DNA from: an uncultured Eubacteriales bacterium
GTDB lineage: Bacteria > Bacillota > Clostridia > Oscillospirales > Oscillospiraceae
NCBI GenBank assembly: GCA_900551495.1
Contig: URWG01000006.1
Span: 1 to 24,078 of the forward strand
Direction: 5' to 3'
DNA length: 24,078 nt
The translations under genes were made by a program, and so were the position numbers. A model generated the notes under the pieces. The model made no database searches. It was not told the DNA's origin and saw only the letters and a program-made list of their open reading frames with translations. Positions within the stretch are counted from its first letter, which is position 1. Each line of letters opens with the position of its first letter. Below are positions 24,078-24,078 of the stretch, one piece after another.

Positions 24078-24078
24078 C

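Overview
The window looks like the chromosome of a GC-rich, spore-forming, anaerobic Gram-positive of the Clostridia, most like the gut Oscillospiraceae/Ruminococcaceae. Three things point there: a clear spoIIID gene, several very large secreted proteins ending in three S-layer homology (SLH) repeats, and a LytTR/GHKL regulatory pair next to peptide-exporter-type ABC genes. I cannot name a species. No rRNA, tRNA, CRISPR array, transposase or phage gene was seen.

Layout, left to right. (1) About 99-5204, minus strand: a four-gene operon, LytTR response regulator -> short soluble GHKL kinase -> two ABC exporter half-transporters (permease fused to ATPase). Two junctions have 4-base or near-zero spacing. 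A hairpin followed by a T-rich stretch lies between the kinase and the first ABC gene. (2) 5552-6985, minus: a YibE/F-family membrane protein with its own consensus promoter. (3) 7393-12618, plus: a 1741-residue secreted SLH protein built around a CehA/McbA-type PHP metallohydrolase. (4) 12773-16375, minus and convergent with it: a 1200-residue secreted SLH protein with a beta-helix-like N-terminus, a LamG-like domain and a calcineurin-type metallophosphoesterase. (5) 16508-16759, plus: spoIIID. It is divergent from (4), and the inferred SigA promoter of (4) and the inferred SigE promoter of spoIIID have touching -35 elements. (6) 17050-20928, minus: a 1292-residue secreted protein with BspA-type leucine-rich repeats, Cys-X2-Cys repeats and three SLH repeats. 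(7) 21473 to the right edge, minus: a PstS-like phosphate-binding lipoprotein (5' end outside the window) followed by a lipoprotein with WG-like repeats. Two related copies of a dispersed inverted-repeat element lie just downstream of the genes in (6) and (7).

How it may work together. Most of the window encodes cell-surface functions: three wall-anchored giants with different working domains, two lipoproteins, an exporter pair with its regulators and a polytopic membrane protein. Two of the giants carry unrelated metal-dependent phosphoesterase folds, and a PstS-like binding protein lies nearby. This makes surface phosphate scavenging a reasonable but unproven idea. Gene starts were chosen from ribosome binding sites and promoters. 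Several differ from the longest reading frame, and three are GTG or TTG.
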